DNA of 64,000 nucleotides from Gaoshiqia sp050178015 (GCA_050178015.1 JBFXGM010000005.1:117469-181468), one strand, 5' to 3'. Shown: positions 26,581 to 35,234, counted from the stretch's first letter. The notes: generated by a model not told the origin, from the letters alone. Numbers and translations are program-made.

Positions 26581-27450
26581 CTAAATTTTAATCTTATCAA
26601 ACCCTTGCCCGTAAACGCCCATCACGCTACTCATGGATATAAACGCGTTAGGATCAATCTCTTTCAGTTTTCTGAAAATTAAACTGGATTCGCGCTTACG
26701 GACAACCGTCATCACTATTTTTACTTCTTCTTTGGTGTACCAGCCGGTACCGTCCATCACAGTAACGCCCCGACCTGCCTGATTATTGATATAGTCGGCA
26801 ATTTCTTCAAAATTTTTCGAAAATATAAAAATTTGCGCAGATGCGTTGGCCCCACTCAAAAAAGCGTCGATCGTATAGGAAACCACCCACATGGTTACAT
26901 AGCCGTACACCAGTTTGGCCGGCGACTGAAAAACAAAATAACTCGAGGCAATGATGATGACATCGCAGTACATGATGACGCGTCCCGGGCTGATGTTGCG
27001 GTACTTGTTGACAATCATGGCGATGATGTCGGTTCCGCCGGTGCTGCCCCCGCGGGTAAACACAATGCCGATGCCGATGCCGCCCATCATGGCGCCCAGT
27101 ACCGCCGACAGGAAGGTGTCGTCGATCAGCGGTTCTTTTATCAGGCCGGGGGTAACCCAGAAAAGCAGCGTGGCTACCAGCATGCTCCAGATGGTTTTGA
27201 TGCCAAAACTGGCCCCCAACACCCTGATGGCAATCAGGATGAGGAACACGTTGATGATAAAATAGGAGATGGCTACCGGGATTTTGCTGCTGTAAAAAAT
27301 GACAGCCGACAAACCGCTAATCCCGCCCCCGGTGATTTCGGCCGGGATCAGGAAGATGGTCCACGAAAGGACATACAAGGCCATACCAAAGGCAATAATG
27401 ATATAATCGGTAAAGGTGGTTTTTAGTTTTGCTTTGCGTTCTTCTGTCAT
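26581..27450 (-). CDS. YitT-family membrane protein (DUF161/DUF2179)
   Basis: A 289-residue integral membrane protein with about five TM helices in residues 12-190 and a cytosolic DUF2179 ACT-like domain at ~215-285 (GRGVTVMDGTGWYTKEEVKIVMTV begins here). The glycine-rich GGIGIGIVFTRGGSTGGTD is a family hallmark. Function unknown in most bacteria. One base separates its stop from the M23 peptidase start, so the two are a transcription unit. No perfect -7 box seen upstream. Confidence 0.88.
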   Translation of the reverse strand: MTEERKAKLKTTFTDYIIIAFGMALYVLSWTIFLIPAEITGGGISGLSAVIFYSSKIPVAISYFIINVFLILIAIRVLGASFGIKTIWSMLVATLLFWVTPGLIKEPLIDDTFLSAVLGAMMGGIGIGIVFTRGGSTGGTDIIAMIVNKYRNISPGRVIMYCDVIIIASSYFVFQSPAKLVYGYVTMWVVSYTIDAFLSGANASAQIFIFSKNFEEIADYINNQAGRGVTVMDGTGWYTKEEVKIVMTVVRKRESSLIFRKLKEIDPNAFISMSSVMGVYGQGFDKIKI

Positions 27451-27606
27451 CGCTTGTTTATTAATGTATTCAGTCTTGATTTTGCCGGTTGTTGTCCCGG
27501 TAAAATCGGCTGCAAAAAAATAGCTTTCGCACCGAAGAAACTATGTGAAAAAGTCATCAGTAGCCCGATTAACGAAAATTTGATCAGAAGGTCATCTTTC
27601 GCTCAT

Positions 27607-27811
27607 GGCGACTTGCCATAACATCAGATTTTGTGTTTCCGGGGATTGGCGAAATGCCACGGGCTCACTTTTTGTCAGGTGAGGCTTTGGCGGGATGCCG
27701 AGCCCCCAATTTTTAGTTTCCGGAGGAATGGCATTGTGCCAAGCCTTAACTTTTCGTTTAGGCGGTTAATGGCGAAATGCCGCGGATTACATTTCATTTC
27801 TTTGGATTAGG
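27607..27811 (+). repeat. Degenerate tandem array, five units of 41 bp
   Basis: Units begin at 27607, 27648, 27689, 27730 and 27771, each exactly 41 bp after the last. Every unit starts with a short dyad GGCnnnnTGCC (GGCGACTTGCC, GGCGAAATGCC, GGCGGGATGCC, GGCATTGTGCC, GGCGAAATGCC) preceded by T or AT. A T-rich core and a G-rich tail follow (for example TTTCCGGGGATT and TTTCCGGAGGAAT). Identity between units outside these marks is modest, but the period is perfect. Faint decayed units flank it on both sides. The units are too diverged and spacer-less for CRISPR. Function unknown. Confidence 0.85.
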
Positions 27812-27865
27812 CTGAATGATAACCAAGGGGAAGATATGTACAGAAGAATGGCAGCTCAGTATAAC

Positions 27866-27890
27866 AAAAAAGACGCCCGAAACGGACGCC
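27866..27890 (-). terminator. Rho-independent terminator of leuS
   Basis: Minus-strand stem GGCGTCCG / CGGGCGTC (8 bp including two G-U pairs) with a TTT loop, followed by six Ts. It lies about 30 bp after the leuS stop. Confidence 0.85.
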
Positions 27891-27921
27891 TTTTTTGTTG
27901 ATGTGAATATATCAGTTATAA

Positions 27922-30573
27922 CTACATCACCACATTAATGATCTTTTTTGGGACGATGATGATTTTTTTCGGTGTTCCGCCAGCCAGCCATTTTTGGGCG
28001 TGTTCGTGGGTCAGCACCGTTTTTTCAATCTCATCTTTAGCGGCGTCAACAGGCATGGTTAGCTTAAAGCGCACTTTGCCGTTGAACGATACCGGGTATT
28101 CGAACGAATCTTCCACCAGCAGACTTTTGTCGGCTACCGGCCAGGGTTCGTAAGCCAGTGTTTGCCCGTGGCCGTATAGTTGCCACAGTTCTTCGGCCAG
28201 GTGAGGGGCGTAAGGAGACAGGATTTTGGCGAAGGTTTCAGCAGTTGCTTTGGTTACTTTGCCTTTTTTCATAGCCAGGTTATTGAAAACCATCAGTGCC
28301 GAAATGCCGGTGTTGAATTTCAGGTTTTCAATGTCGTCGCCCACTTTAATAATGGTCTGTTGTAACAGTTTCAGCACTTCCTTGTCTTCTTCACCTTCGG
28401 TCAGGTTGTCCAGGTTTCCGAAGAAGCGGCAGGCACGGCCCAGGAAACCGAATACGCCTTTCACGCCATTTTCGGCCCAAGGCTTGGTGTCGTCGAGCGG
28501 CCCCATGAACATTTCGTACAGGCGGAGGGAGTCGGCGCCATATTTTTCTACCACATCATCGGGGTTGATCACGTTTTTCAACGACTTCGACATTTTGGCC
28601 ACAATCTGGCGCAGTTCTTCGCCGGTTTCGGTGTGAAAATAGCTGCCGTCTTTTTCTTCCACCAGGTCCGAAGCCACTTTGGCGCCGGCTTGCGTTTCGT
28701 AGGCAAAAGCCAGGATCATGCCCTGGTTGTAAAGCTTTTTAAACGGCTCGTCGGTTGATACAATACCCAAGTCGAACAGTACCTTGTGCCAGAAACGCGA
28801 GTAAAGCAGGTGTAGCACAGCGTGCTCGGCGCCGCCAATATACAGGTCAACCGGCATCCAGTAGTTTTCTACTTTCGGGTCGAAAATCTGTTCGTCGTTT
28901 TTAGGATCGATGTAGCGCAGATAGTACCAGCACGATCCGGCCCATTGCGGCATGGTGTTGGTTTCGCGGCGACCTTTGCGACCGTTTTTGTCCACCACGG
29001 TCAGCCAATCGCCAGCGTTGGCCAGGGGCGATTCGCCACCTTCACCCGGTTCAAATTTTTCCATGTCAGGCAGGGTAACAGGCAGGTCGTCTTCTACCAG
29101 ACTGATTTCGCCGTCTTCCCAGTGGATGACGGGGAACGGCTCTCCCCAGTAGCGCTGGCGGCTGAACAGCCAGTCGCGCAGTTTGAAATTCACGGTGGCT
29201 TTGCCGATTTCTTTGTCTTCGAGCCAGCCAATTACCTTTGCGATACCATCTTTTTTGTTGAGCCCGTTGATGTCGATCCCGGTCAGTTCGCTGGCCGAAT
29301 TGATGTAAGCGCCGTCTTCGGTCCAGCAAGCTTTGCCGGCCAGCACTTTTTCACGGGTTTCAGTGTCGGCATCTTTCGGGTCGAGGATGCAAACAATCGG
29401 GATATTGAATTTTTCTGCGAACTCAAAGTCGCGGGTGTCGTGCGCCGGAACAGCCATAATGGCTCCGGTTCCGTAACCCATTAACACATAGTCGGCCACC
29501 CAAATGGGGATTTGCTTTCCGTTAATCGGGTTGATCGCATAGCGACCGGTAAACACGCCGGTTTTCTCTTTGTTCAGCTCGGTGCGGTCCAGGTCCGACT
29601 TCAGCGAAGCGGCCTGGGTGTATTTTTTTACGTCCTCTTTCTTCTCACTGGTTACCATGTTATCCAGCATCGGATGCTCGGGCGAAACCACCATGTAGGT
29701 GGCGCCAAACAAGGTGTCGGGGCGGGTGGTGTACACGCGCAGTTTCTCTTCCAGTCCGGCCAGCTCAAAATCGACTTCAGCGCCGGTCGATTTGCCGATC
29801 CAGTTTTTCTGCATGTCTTTCACGCCTTCCGGCCAATCCAGCTCGTCCAGTCCTTCCAGCAGGCGCTGGGCATAGTGCGGAATACGAAGGAGCCATTGTT
29901 TCAGGTTTTTACGGGTTACCTGATGGCCGCATTTTTCGTGCGATCCGTCGGTCAACACTTCCTCGTTGGCACAAACCGTTTTGCAGTTGGCGCACCACCA
30001 AACCTGGGCGTTATCGTAATAAGCCAAGCGTTTTTTGCTGATGTATTCATTTACAGCAGCCTTGCCTTCCGCTTCAACTTCATCCGGGATGGGCAATTCA
30101 CTGATGGGACGGCCTTTCCCTTGCTCGTAATCAAACCAGGTATTATATAGTTTGGTGAAAATCCACTGTGTCCACTTAAAATATTTTGGGTCGGTGGTGT
30201 TTATTTCGCGGTCCCAGTCGTAGCTCAGCCCCAGCGTTTTAATCTGGCGGCGGAAATTATCGCAGTTCTTTTGCGTTGTAATGGCCGGGTGCGTTCCGGT
30301 TTGAATGGCGTACTGTTCGGCGGGCAATCCAAATGCGTCCCAACCCATGGGGTGCAATACGTTAAAGCCTTTCATGCGTTTGTACCGGCTGATGATATCG
30401 GTAGCCGTGTAACCTTCGGGATGCCCGACATGCAAGCCGGCCCCGGATGGGTAGGGGAACATGTCGAGGATGTAATATTTTGGCTTCGAAAAGTCGTTTT
30501 CTGTTTTGAAGGTTTTCTGTTCCTCCCAGTATGCCTGCCATTTCGGCTCAATTTCCCGGAATTTGTAGTCCAT
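27922..30573 (-). CDS. leuS: Leucyl-tRNA synthetase
   Basis: Class I aminoacyl-tRNA synthetase charging tRNA-Leu. 883 residues from ATG 30573 (MDYKFREIEPKWQAYWEE). The HIGH motif region is FPYPSGAGLHVGHPEGYT, a CP1 editing domain sits in the middle (TTRPDTLFGATYMV), and KMSKS occurs as AKMSKSLKNVINPDDVV. An in-frame upstream start at 30666 would lie upstream of the -7 box at 30611 and is rejected. Single-gene unit with its own promoter and terminator. Confidence 0.97.
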   Translation of the reverse strand: MDYKFREIEPKWQAYWEEQKTFKTENDFSKPKYYILDMFPYPSGAGLHVGHPEGYTATDIISRYKRMKGFNVLHPMGWDAFGLPAEQYAIQTGTHPAITTQKNCDNFRRQIKTLGLSYDWDREINTTDPKYFKWTQWIFTKLYNTWFDYEQGKGRPISELPIPDEVEAEGKAAVNEYISKKRLAYYDNAQVWWCANCKTVCANEEVLTDGSHEKCGHQVTRKNLKQWLLRIPHYAQRLLEGLDELDWPEGVKDMQKNWIGKSTGAEVDFELAGLEEKLRVYTTRPDTLFGATYMVVSPEHPMLDNMVTSEKKEDVKKYTQAASLKSDLDRTELNKEKTGVFTGRYAINPINGKQIPIWVADYVLMGYGTGAIMAVPAHDTRDFEFAEKFNIPIVCILDPKDADTETREKVLAGKACWTEDGAYINSASELTGIDINGLNKKDGIAKVIGWLEDKEIGKATVNFKLRDWLFSRQRYWGEPFPVIHWEDGEISLVEDDLPVTLPDMEKFEPGEGGESPLANAGDWLTVVDKNGRKGRRETNTMPQWAGSCWYYLRYIDPKNDEQIFDPKVENYWMPVDLYIGGAEHAVLHLLYSRFWHKVLFDLGIVSTDEPFKKLYNQGMILAFAYETQAGAKVASDLVEEKDGSYFHTETGEELRQIVAKMSKSLKNVINPDDVVEKYGADSLRLYEMFMGPLDDTKPWAENGVKGVFGFLGRACRFFGNLDNLTEGEEDKEVLKLLQQTIIKVGDDIENLKFNTGISALMVFNNLAMKKGKVTKATAETFAKILSPYAPHLAEELWQLYGHGQTLAYEPWPVADKSLLVEDSFEYPVSFNGKVRFKLTMPVDAAKDEIEKTVLTHEHAQKWLAGGTPKKIIIVPKKIINVVM

Positions 30574-30610
30574 GGTATCGGTTGATTTTAAGCGTTCTAA
30601 AACTGAGGCG

Positions 30611-30618
30611 CAAAGATA
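30611..30618 (-). promoter_or_regulatory. -7 box of leuS
   Basis: Minus-strand TATCTTTG, perfect TAnnTTTG match, ending 37 bp before the leuS ATG at 30573. Confidence 0.6.
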
Positions 30619-30948
30619 GAAAAATCCGGGAAGAGTGCACAGGTTTTGGCGTGATGAGTTTCGCATTGAAGGCCTGTGGAGGCCAATTGTTACCCGTTGA
30701 TCAAACGATAGACATATATTCCGATTGTAAAGCTGAGCTTTTCTCAGGTAACAGGTGCATTACGAGTTATAGTATCCTATTTTTTATATTAATTGGGGTT
30801 TCCTGGCTCGGAGATAAAGATGTTTCGGTCATTTGCTTGGATGAAAAATGGAGTGGAATGTGTCCTGTTTTGGTCTGATTCGTGTTAAATAATTACTAAC
30901 AAGCCGTATATGAAAAGTTTAGACGGCACATCGCAAGGTGATGTCGTT

Positions 30949-30956
30949 TAATTTTG
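30949..30956 (+). promoter_or_regulatory. -7 box of the CBM48-like gene
   Basis: Plus-strand TAATTTTG, a perfect TAnnTTTG match, 41 bp before the ATG at 30998. Confidence 0.5.
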
Positions 30957-30997
30957 GTGGTAGTTAAATCCATTATTTAGTTTGAAAAAGTTTTGCT

Positions 30998-31303
30998 ATG
31001 AGTTTAAAGAAACAAATTTTGAAATCGAAACCGGTTTGTAAGGTTACTTTCCGGGTTTCAAAAGAGATGGCTAGTGATGCTGAAACGGTTGCTCTGGTTG
31101 GTGATTTCAATACCTGGGACGAGACTGCCTGTCCGATGGGGAAACTGAAAACGGGTGAATTCACCTGCCAGCTGGAGTTGGGACAAGGACAAGCTTATGA
31201 GTTCCGTTATTTGGTCAACGGAATACATTGGCTGAACGATCCTGAGGCTGATCGCTTTGTTGCCAACAGCTTTGGTGGCGAAAACAGCGTTGTTGAAGCC
31301 TGA
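30998..31303 (+). CDS. Stand-alone CBM48 / isoamylase early-set domain protein
   Basis: A 101-residue protein consisting almost entirely of an AMPK-beta/CBM48-type immunoglobulin-like domain. Diagnostic parts are ALVGDFNTWDETACPMGKL and YEFRYLVNGIHWLNDPEADR, with Trp residues where glycogen-binding modules contact sugar. No signal peptide, so it should act in the cytosol, perhaps on glycogen or as a partner of another enzyme. It has its own promoter and terminator. No glycogen enzyme is nearby. Binding to glycogen is inferred from the family. Confidence 0.8.
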   Translation: MSLKKQILKSKPVCKVTFRVSKEMASDAETVALVGDFNTWDETACPMGKLKTGEFTCQLELGQGQAYEFRYLVNGIHWLNDPEADRFVANSFGGENSVVEA

Positions 31304-31349
31304 TAATGTTGGATACGCCTGAACCAGCTTGTTCAGGATGCTGTGCTCT

Positions 31350-31384
31350 TCCGGTTATTTTTCATGTTAACCGGATTTTTTTTT
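31350..31384 (+). terminator. Rho-independent terminator of the CBM48-like gene
   Basis: TCCGGTT (31350-31356) pairs with AACCGGA (31369-31375), 12-nt loop, followed by nine Ts. It separates this gene from the pyruvate-kinase-like gene. Confidence 0.85.
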
Positions 31385-31449
31385 GCCCGGAAATTTGCGG
31401 ATACTGGTACGAAAATCGGGTACCGAAAATAAACGATCAACTAAATAAC

Positions 31450-31457
31450 TATATTTA
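31450..31457 (+). promoter_or_regulatory. Near-consensus -7 box of the pyruvate-kinase-like gene
   Basis: TATATTTA matches TAnnTTTG except for the last base; it lies just after the preceding terminator and upstream of all candidate ATG starts of the next gene. Confidence 0.35.
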
Positions 31458-31542
31458 GCGCGGGCATTTGGCGGTTTATCCGCTTGCGAGTTTCTATATG
31501 CAGACACTTCCAACTGAGCAAAAGTTGGTAATTTATTTTAAT

Positions 31543-33075
31543 ATGGAGGTTGAAGAATTAATCCGTGAGCTGATGGTCATCCGGCAGGCTATTTTAGATT
31601 GCGAGGCCGGTTATGAATCTCAAATTGAGTCCGTTCATCCGAATTACCGGTATTCGGCCCGCAACTTTATTCGCTACCTGAAACTGCGTACGTTTGAGCT
31701 GCGCCACATTCAGGAACAGCTTTCGGCTATGGGCTTGTCGTCCATCGGGCATTCGGAGCGGTATGTGCTGGCCAATATCGAAAACATTCTCTATTTTCTT
31801 CATTTGTATGTTGGCCGAAAATTTCAGGGACGGTTCGATTTGGGCGAGCATCCGGTGAATTATTATAAAAGTATCAAGGTGTTGGAAGAAAACACCGAGC
31901 GCTTGTTGGGGAAAACCAATCAACCATTCCATACACGCATTATGGTTACATTGCCCACTGAGGCGGCAGATGATGGCGCTATGATTGAAGCGTTGTTGCG
32001 TTCGGGAATGGAAAACGCGCGGATCAATTGCAGTCACGACTGTCCGGCGGTATGGCTGAGGATGATTGCCAATATTCGGACCGTGTCGGCAAAAACCGGT
32101 CGCGATTGCAAAATCTACATGGATCTGCCTGGCCCCAAGTTGCGGACCGGCAGTGTTGAAAATACAAACAAGTCCGGCAAAAAAACACAGGATTTTATTC
32201 GTTTGTCTGCGGGGGACCTGTTGCATGTGTGCCGCGAGGATGTTCCGGGAACAGGCGCTGGCTACGATGAAAATGGCCAGTTGCTGGAACCCGCTAAGAT
32301 ATCAATTTCGATTCCTTCGATATTTCAGGATGTGAAGGTTGGCGAGCACATTTGGTTTGATGATGGGAAAATTGGTGGAACCATACAGGAAGTGGCCGGC
32401 GATCATCTGGTTATTCGGATTACAAAAACAAAACCCAGTGGAAGTAAGCTTCGCGGAGAGAAAGGAATCAACCTGCCCGACACTCGGCTGAACCTGCCAT
32501 CCCTGCCGGATGAAGATCTGGCCTATTTGCCTTTCATTGTCCAACATGCCGATGCGGTCGGTTACTCATTTGTTCGCACATCAGCCGATGTAGAACTGCT
32601 GCAAGCCGAACTAAAACGTCTGAACCGTGAAGATATTGGGCTGGTATTGAAAATTGAAAACAAGGAAGCTTTCACCAACTTGCCCGAGTTATTGCTCACG
32701 GCCATGCGAAGCCCCAATATAGGCCTGATGATTGCCCGTGGCGACCTGGCTGTTGAGTTGGGTCCGGAGCGGATTTCAGAAGTGCAGGAAATGTTACTGT
32801 GGTTATGCGAATCGGCTTTCATCCCGAATATTTGGGCAACACAGGTGCTCGAGAAGCTGGCGAAGGAAGGTATCGCGACCCGGTCGGAAATTACCGATGC
32901 TTCCATGGCGTCGCGTTCGGAGTGTGTGATGCTGAACAAGGGCGAAAACATCCTGGAAACGGTTGAAATTTTGGCCAACATCCTGCAGCGCATGGAAGCC
33001 CATCAGTACAAAAAGAAGGGAACCCTTCGGCCGCTGGCTGTGGCAAGCAAGTTTTTCAGAAGAAACAAAGTATAA
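31543..33075 (+). CDS. Atypical pyruvate kinase with N-terminal helical extension
   Basis: About 510 residues. The first ~129 residues are helical and unlike canonical pyruvate kinase. Residues ~130-505 are a pyruvate kinase barrel with its B domain: RINCSHD, MDLPGPKLRTG, LVLKIENKEAF (active-site Lys and Glu), LMIARGDLAVE, ATQVLEKL and TRSEITDAS. Most catalytic and metal residues are therefore kept. The usual DG...SGETA segment is changed to MASRSECVMLNKGENI, and the C-terminal allosteric domain is missing. Possible start codons are TTG 31468, ATG 31498 and ATG 31543; I chose the last because similarity to a helical protein begins there. It may be a true pyruvate kinase without allostery or a paralogue with another substrate. 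Confidence 0.78.
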   Translation: MEVEELIRELMVIRQAILDCEAGYESQIESVHPNYRYSARNFIRYLKLRTFELRHIQEQLSAMGLSSIGHSERYVLANIENILYFLHLYVGRKFQGRFDLGEHPVNYYKSIKVLEENTERLLGKTNQPFHTRIMVTLPTEAADDGAMIEALLRSGMENARINCSHDCPAVWLRMIANIRTVSAKTGRDCKIYMDLPGPKLRTGSVENTNKSGKKTQDFIRLSAGDLLHVCREDVPGTGAGYDENGQLLEPAKISISIPSIFQDVKVGEHIWFDDGKIGGTIQEVAGDHLVIRITKTKPSGSKLRGEKGINLPDTRLNLPSLPDEDLAYLPFIVQHADAVGYSFVRTSADVELLQAELKRLNREDIGLVLKIENKEAFTNLPELLLTAMRSPNIGLMIARGDLAVELGPERISEVQEMLLWLCESAFIPNIWATQVLEKLAKEGIATRSEITDASMASRSECVMLNKGENILETVEILANILQRMEAHQYKKKGTLRPLAVASKFFRRNKV

Positions 33076-33114
33076 CTGGCTTGTGCTTTTCTGGATTGGC
33101 CTCAGGATAAAAAA

Positions 33115-33138
33115 GAAAAAAGCCGGCTGAAACCGGCT
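33115..33138 (-). terminator. Terminator between convergent genes
   Basis: AGCCGG (33121-33126) pairs with CCGGCT (33133-33138). On the minus strand a long T-rich run follows (A-rich 33109-33120 on the plus strand), fitting termination of the cyclophilin gene. The plus strand has a weaker TTGTTTT run, so it may work both ways. Confidence 0.8.
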
Positions 33139-33145
33139 TGTTTTG

Positions 33146-33583
33146 CTATTCTTCGATGATGACGATTTTTTCGATCAGGTCGCCTGCCCGGATGGCATCA
33201 ATCACTTCCAGCCCTTCGTAAACCTTGCCAAAGCAAGTGTGGTTACGGTCGAGATGTGCCGTATTTTGCCGGCTGTGGCAAATAAAGAACTGTGAACCAC
33301 CGGTATTTCTTCCGGCATGTGCCATCGAAAGGACGCCGCGGTCGTGGTATTGGTTGTTGCCGGAAAGTTCGCACTTGATGGTGTATCCCGGACCGCCGGC
33401 GCCAGTTCCGTCGGGGCATCCGCCCTGGATCACAAAGTTTGGGATTACCCGGTGAAAGGTCAACCCGTCATAAAATCCCGACTTGGATAATTTGACAAAG
33501 TTTTCCACGGTTCCCGGAGCATCTTCTTCATAAAAGTTCACTTTCATGATCCCCTTGCTGGTATGGATTTCTGCTTTTCTCAT
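33146..33583 (-). CDS. Cyclophilin-type peptidyl-prolyl cis-trans isomerase
   Basis: Cytosolic PPIase of 145 residues from ATG 33583 (MRKAEIHTSKG). Cyclophilin motifs: FHRVIPNFVIQGG with the catalytic Arg, GVLSMAHAGRNTGGSQFFIC, and a substrate pocket HTCFGKVYEGLEVID. No signal peptide; the longer frame upstream runs through the -7 box at 33609 and is rejected. Single-gene unit. Confidence 0.93.
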   Translation of the reverse strand: MRKAEIHTSKGIMKVNFYEEDAPGTVENFVKLSKSGFYDGLTFHRVIPNFVIQGGCPDGTGAGGPGYTIKCELSGNNQYHDRGVLSMAHAGRNTGGSQFFICHSRQNTAHLDRNHTCFGKVYEGLEVIDAIRAGDLIEKIVIIEE

Positions 33584-33608
33584 GATGTTTTCTGTTAAAA
33601 TTACCGCA

Positions 33609-33616
33609 CAAAAGTA
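33609..33616 (-). promoter_or_regulatory. -7 box of the cyclophilin gene
   Basis: Minus-strand TACTTTTG, perfect TAnnTTTG match, ending 25 bp before the ATG. Confidence 0.6.
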
Positions 33617-33621
33617 CAAAT

Positions 33622-33662
33622 AACTTGCGTGAACTAAAATGGTTGCCCCAGCCACGCAAGTT
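33622..33662. promoter_or_regulatory. Perfect 10-bp inverted repeat upstream of the cyclophilin promoter
   Basis: AACTTGCGTG (33622-33631) and CACGCAAGTT (33653-33662) form a perfect dyad with arm centres 31 bp apart, about three helical turns. The proximal arm lies in the spacer just upstream of the -7 box. No T-run follows, so it is more likely a protein-binding site than a terminator. Confidence 0.45.
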
Positions 33663-33859
33663 GCTCCTTGTGAATATGGGGCGCACTTATCGGGGATGGT
33701 GAGGCTCTGGACCGGTAAGTCGCCAGGCTGATTATCCGCTTTTTTTAATAAAAATGATTTGCAGGGCTCTTTGTTTCCTGAGTCGTAACCTGCTGGAAAA
33801 CAGCTTTAGTATGTGCTGTGTATTCCCGAACTTATTCTATGAAAATAAAAGCAACCATC

Positions 33860-35212
33860 ATGGAAAATTCAGTTGACCGGTTTTGTAATGACTTCATGGC
33901 TTTTGTAAAAGCCAGGGACCCAAACCAGGTTGAATTTCATCAGGCAGTCCACGAAGTCGTGGAGTCGCTTGCTCCCTATTTGCTGGATAACCCCAAATAT
34001 TTACGGATGAAAATTTTGGAGCGCCTTGTGGAGGCCGAGCGGATTATTCAGTTTCGTGTGCCTTGGTTGGATGATCAGGGAAATGTGCAGGTTAACCGGG
34101 GCTTCCGGGTCGAAATGAATTCGGCCATCGGGCCGTACAAAGGTGGTCTGCGCTTCCATCCAACCGTAAACCTGAGCATTATGAAATTTCTGGCTTTCGA
34201 GCAGGTTTTTAAAAACAGTCTCACCAGCTTGCCCATGGGTGGCGGCAAAGGGGGCTCCGATTTCGACCCGAAAGATCGTTCCGACCAGGAAGTGATGCGC
34301 TTTTGCCAGAGTTTTATGACGGAACTGTACCGGCACATCGGCCCAAATACCGACATTCCTGCCGGAGATATTGGTGTTGGCGGCCGCGAAATCGGTTTTT
34401 TGTTCGGTCAGTATAAACGGCTTCGCAACGAGTTCACCGGAGTGCTCACCGGCAAAGGGATTGAATGGGGCGGCAGCCTGGTCCGGCCGGAAGCTACAGG
34501 TTATGGTCTGGTTTATTTTGTTGGTGAAATGATGAAAGCCCGGCAGGAAACGCTCAGCGGGAAGGTAGTTTGTATCTCCGGCTCGGGAAATGTGGCCCAG
34601 TATGCGGCTCAAAAAGTGATTGAGCAAGGCGGGAAGGTGGTCACCCTGTCCGACTCATCAGGTTTTATTCACGATCCGGAGGGGATTGACCGGGAGAAGC
34701 TGGCTTTTGTATTTGAGCTGAAAAATATTCAACGTGGACGCATTCGGGAGTATGCCGATAAATATGGATGCGACTATCAGGCAGGTAAGCGCCCTTGGTC
34801 GGTTCCTTGCGATGTGGCCTTGCCATGTGCCACCGAAAATGAAATCCATCAGGAAGATGCAAACCGTCTGCTGGAAAATGGGTGTCAGCTGGTGGCCGAG
34901 GGGGCCAACATGCCATGTACTCCGGAGGCAGTGCATGAATTCCTTCGTGCTAAAATTTTATATGCGCCCGGAAAGGCAGCCAATGCCGGTGGTGTTGCCG
35001 TTTCGGGGCTGGAGATGGCCCAGAATAACATGCGCCTGAACTGGACCCGTGAAGAGGTTGATGGCCGACTGCAAACCATCATGAAGACCATTCATGAAAT
35101 GTGCGAAAAGTACGGACGTCAGCCCGATGGTTGGATCAATTATGTGAACGGAGCTAACATTGGCGGATTTGTAAAAGTGGCAACGGCCATGTTGGCCCAG
35201 GGAGTAGTTTGA
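33860..35212 (+). CDS. gdhA: Glutamate dehydrogenase, first of two tandem copies
   Basis: Hexameric glutamate dehydrogenase of 450 residues from ATG 33860 (MENSVDRFCNDF); two earlier in-frame ATGs would add 7 or 14 residues. Substrate motifs: GPYKGGLRFHPTVN, LPMGGGKGGSDFDPK with the catalytic Lys, PAGDIGVGGREIGF. The Rossmann part has CISGSGNVAQYAAQKV and, after the second strand, VVTLSDSSGFI (about residue 264), as in NADP-dependent enterobacterial enzymes. NADP use and a biosynthetic role are inferred from this. A terminator follows, and a second gdhA gene begins 180 bp on. Confidence 0.95.
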   Translation: MENSVDRFCNDFMAFVKARDPNQVEFHQAVHEVVESLAPYLLDNPKYLRMKILERLVEAERIIQFRVPWLDDQGNVQVNRGFRVEMNSAIGPYKGGLRFHPTVNLSIMKFLAFEQVFKNSLTSLPMGGGKGGSDFDPKDRSDQEVMRFCQSFMTELYRHIGPNTDIPAGDIGVGGREIGFLFGQYKRLRNEFTGVLTGKGIEWGGSLVRPEATGYGLVYFVGEMMKARQETLSGKVVCISGSGNVAQYAAQKVIEQGGKVVTLSDSSGFIHDPEGIDREKLAFVFELKNIQRGRIREYADKYGCDYQAGKRPWSVPCDVALPCATENEIHQEDANRLLENGCQLVAEGANMPCTPEAVHEFLRAKILYAPGKAANAGGVAVSGLEMAQNNMRLNWTREEVDGRLQTIMKTIHEMCEKYGRQPDGWINYVNGANIGGFVKVATAMLAQGVV

Positions 35213-35234
35213 GCTTTCCATGTAATGAGATCAG

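Larger units (their letters stand above)
27451..27921. other. 471-bp non-coding region between YitT and leuS genes
   Basis: Contains no credible coding frame. It holds a five-unit array of exactly 41-bp period (27607-27811) and the leuS terminator (27866-27890). The first ~110 bp are ordinary AT-rich upstream DNA of the YitT gene. Confidence 0.8.
30574..30997. other. 424-bp intergenic region with two divergent promoters
   Basis: Separates leuS (-) from a CBM48-like gene (+). Holds -7 boxes for each (30611-30618 and 30949-30956). A 74-codon + strand frame from 30653 to 30878 does not look like protein and is rejected. Nothing else recognisable. Confidence 0.6.

Noticed and set aside
27607..27811. 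CRISPR array
   Set aside because: The units are contiguous and strongly diverged, without identical repeats and unique spacers, and no cas genes are present.
30574..30666. Longer leuS start at 30666
   Set aside because: The extension lies upstream of a perfect -7 box (30611-30618) and has no synthetase-like sequence.
30653..30878. Possible small + strand protein upstream of the CBM48-like gene
   Set aside because: The product has no coherent domain or TM pattern with flanking support, and the promoter of the next gene lies after it.
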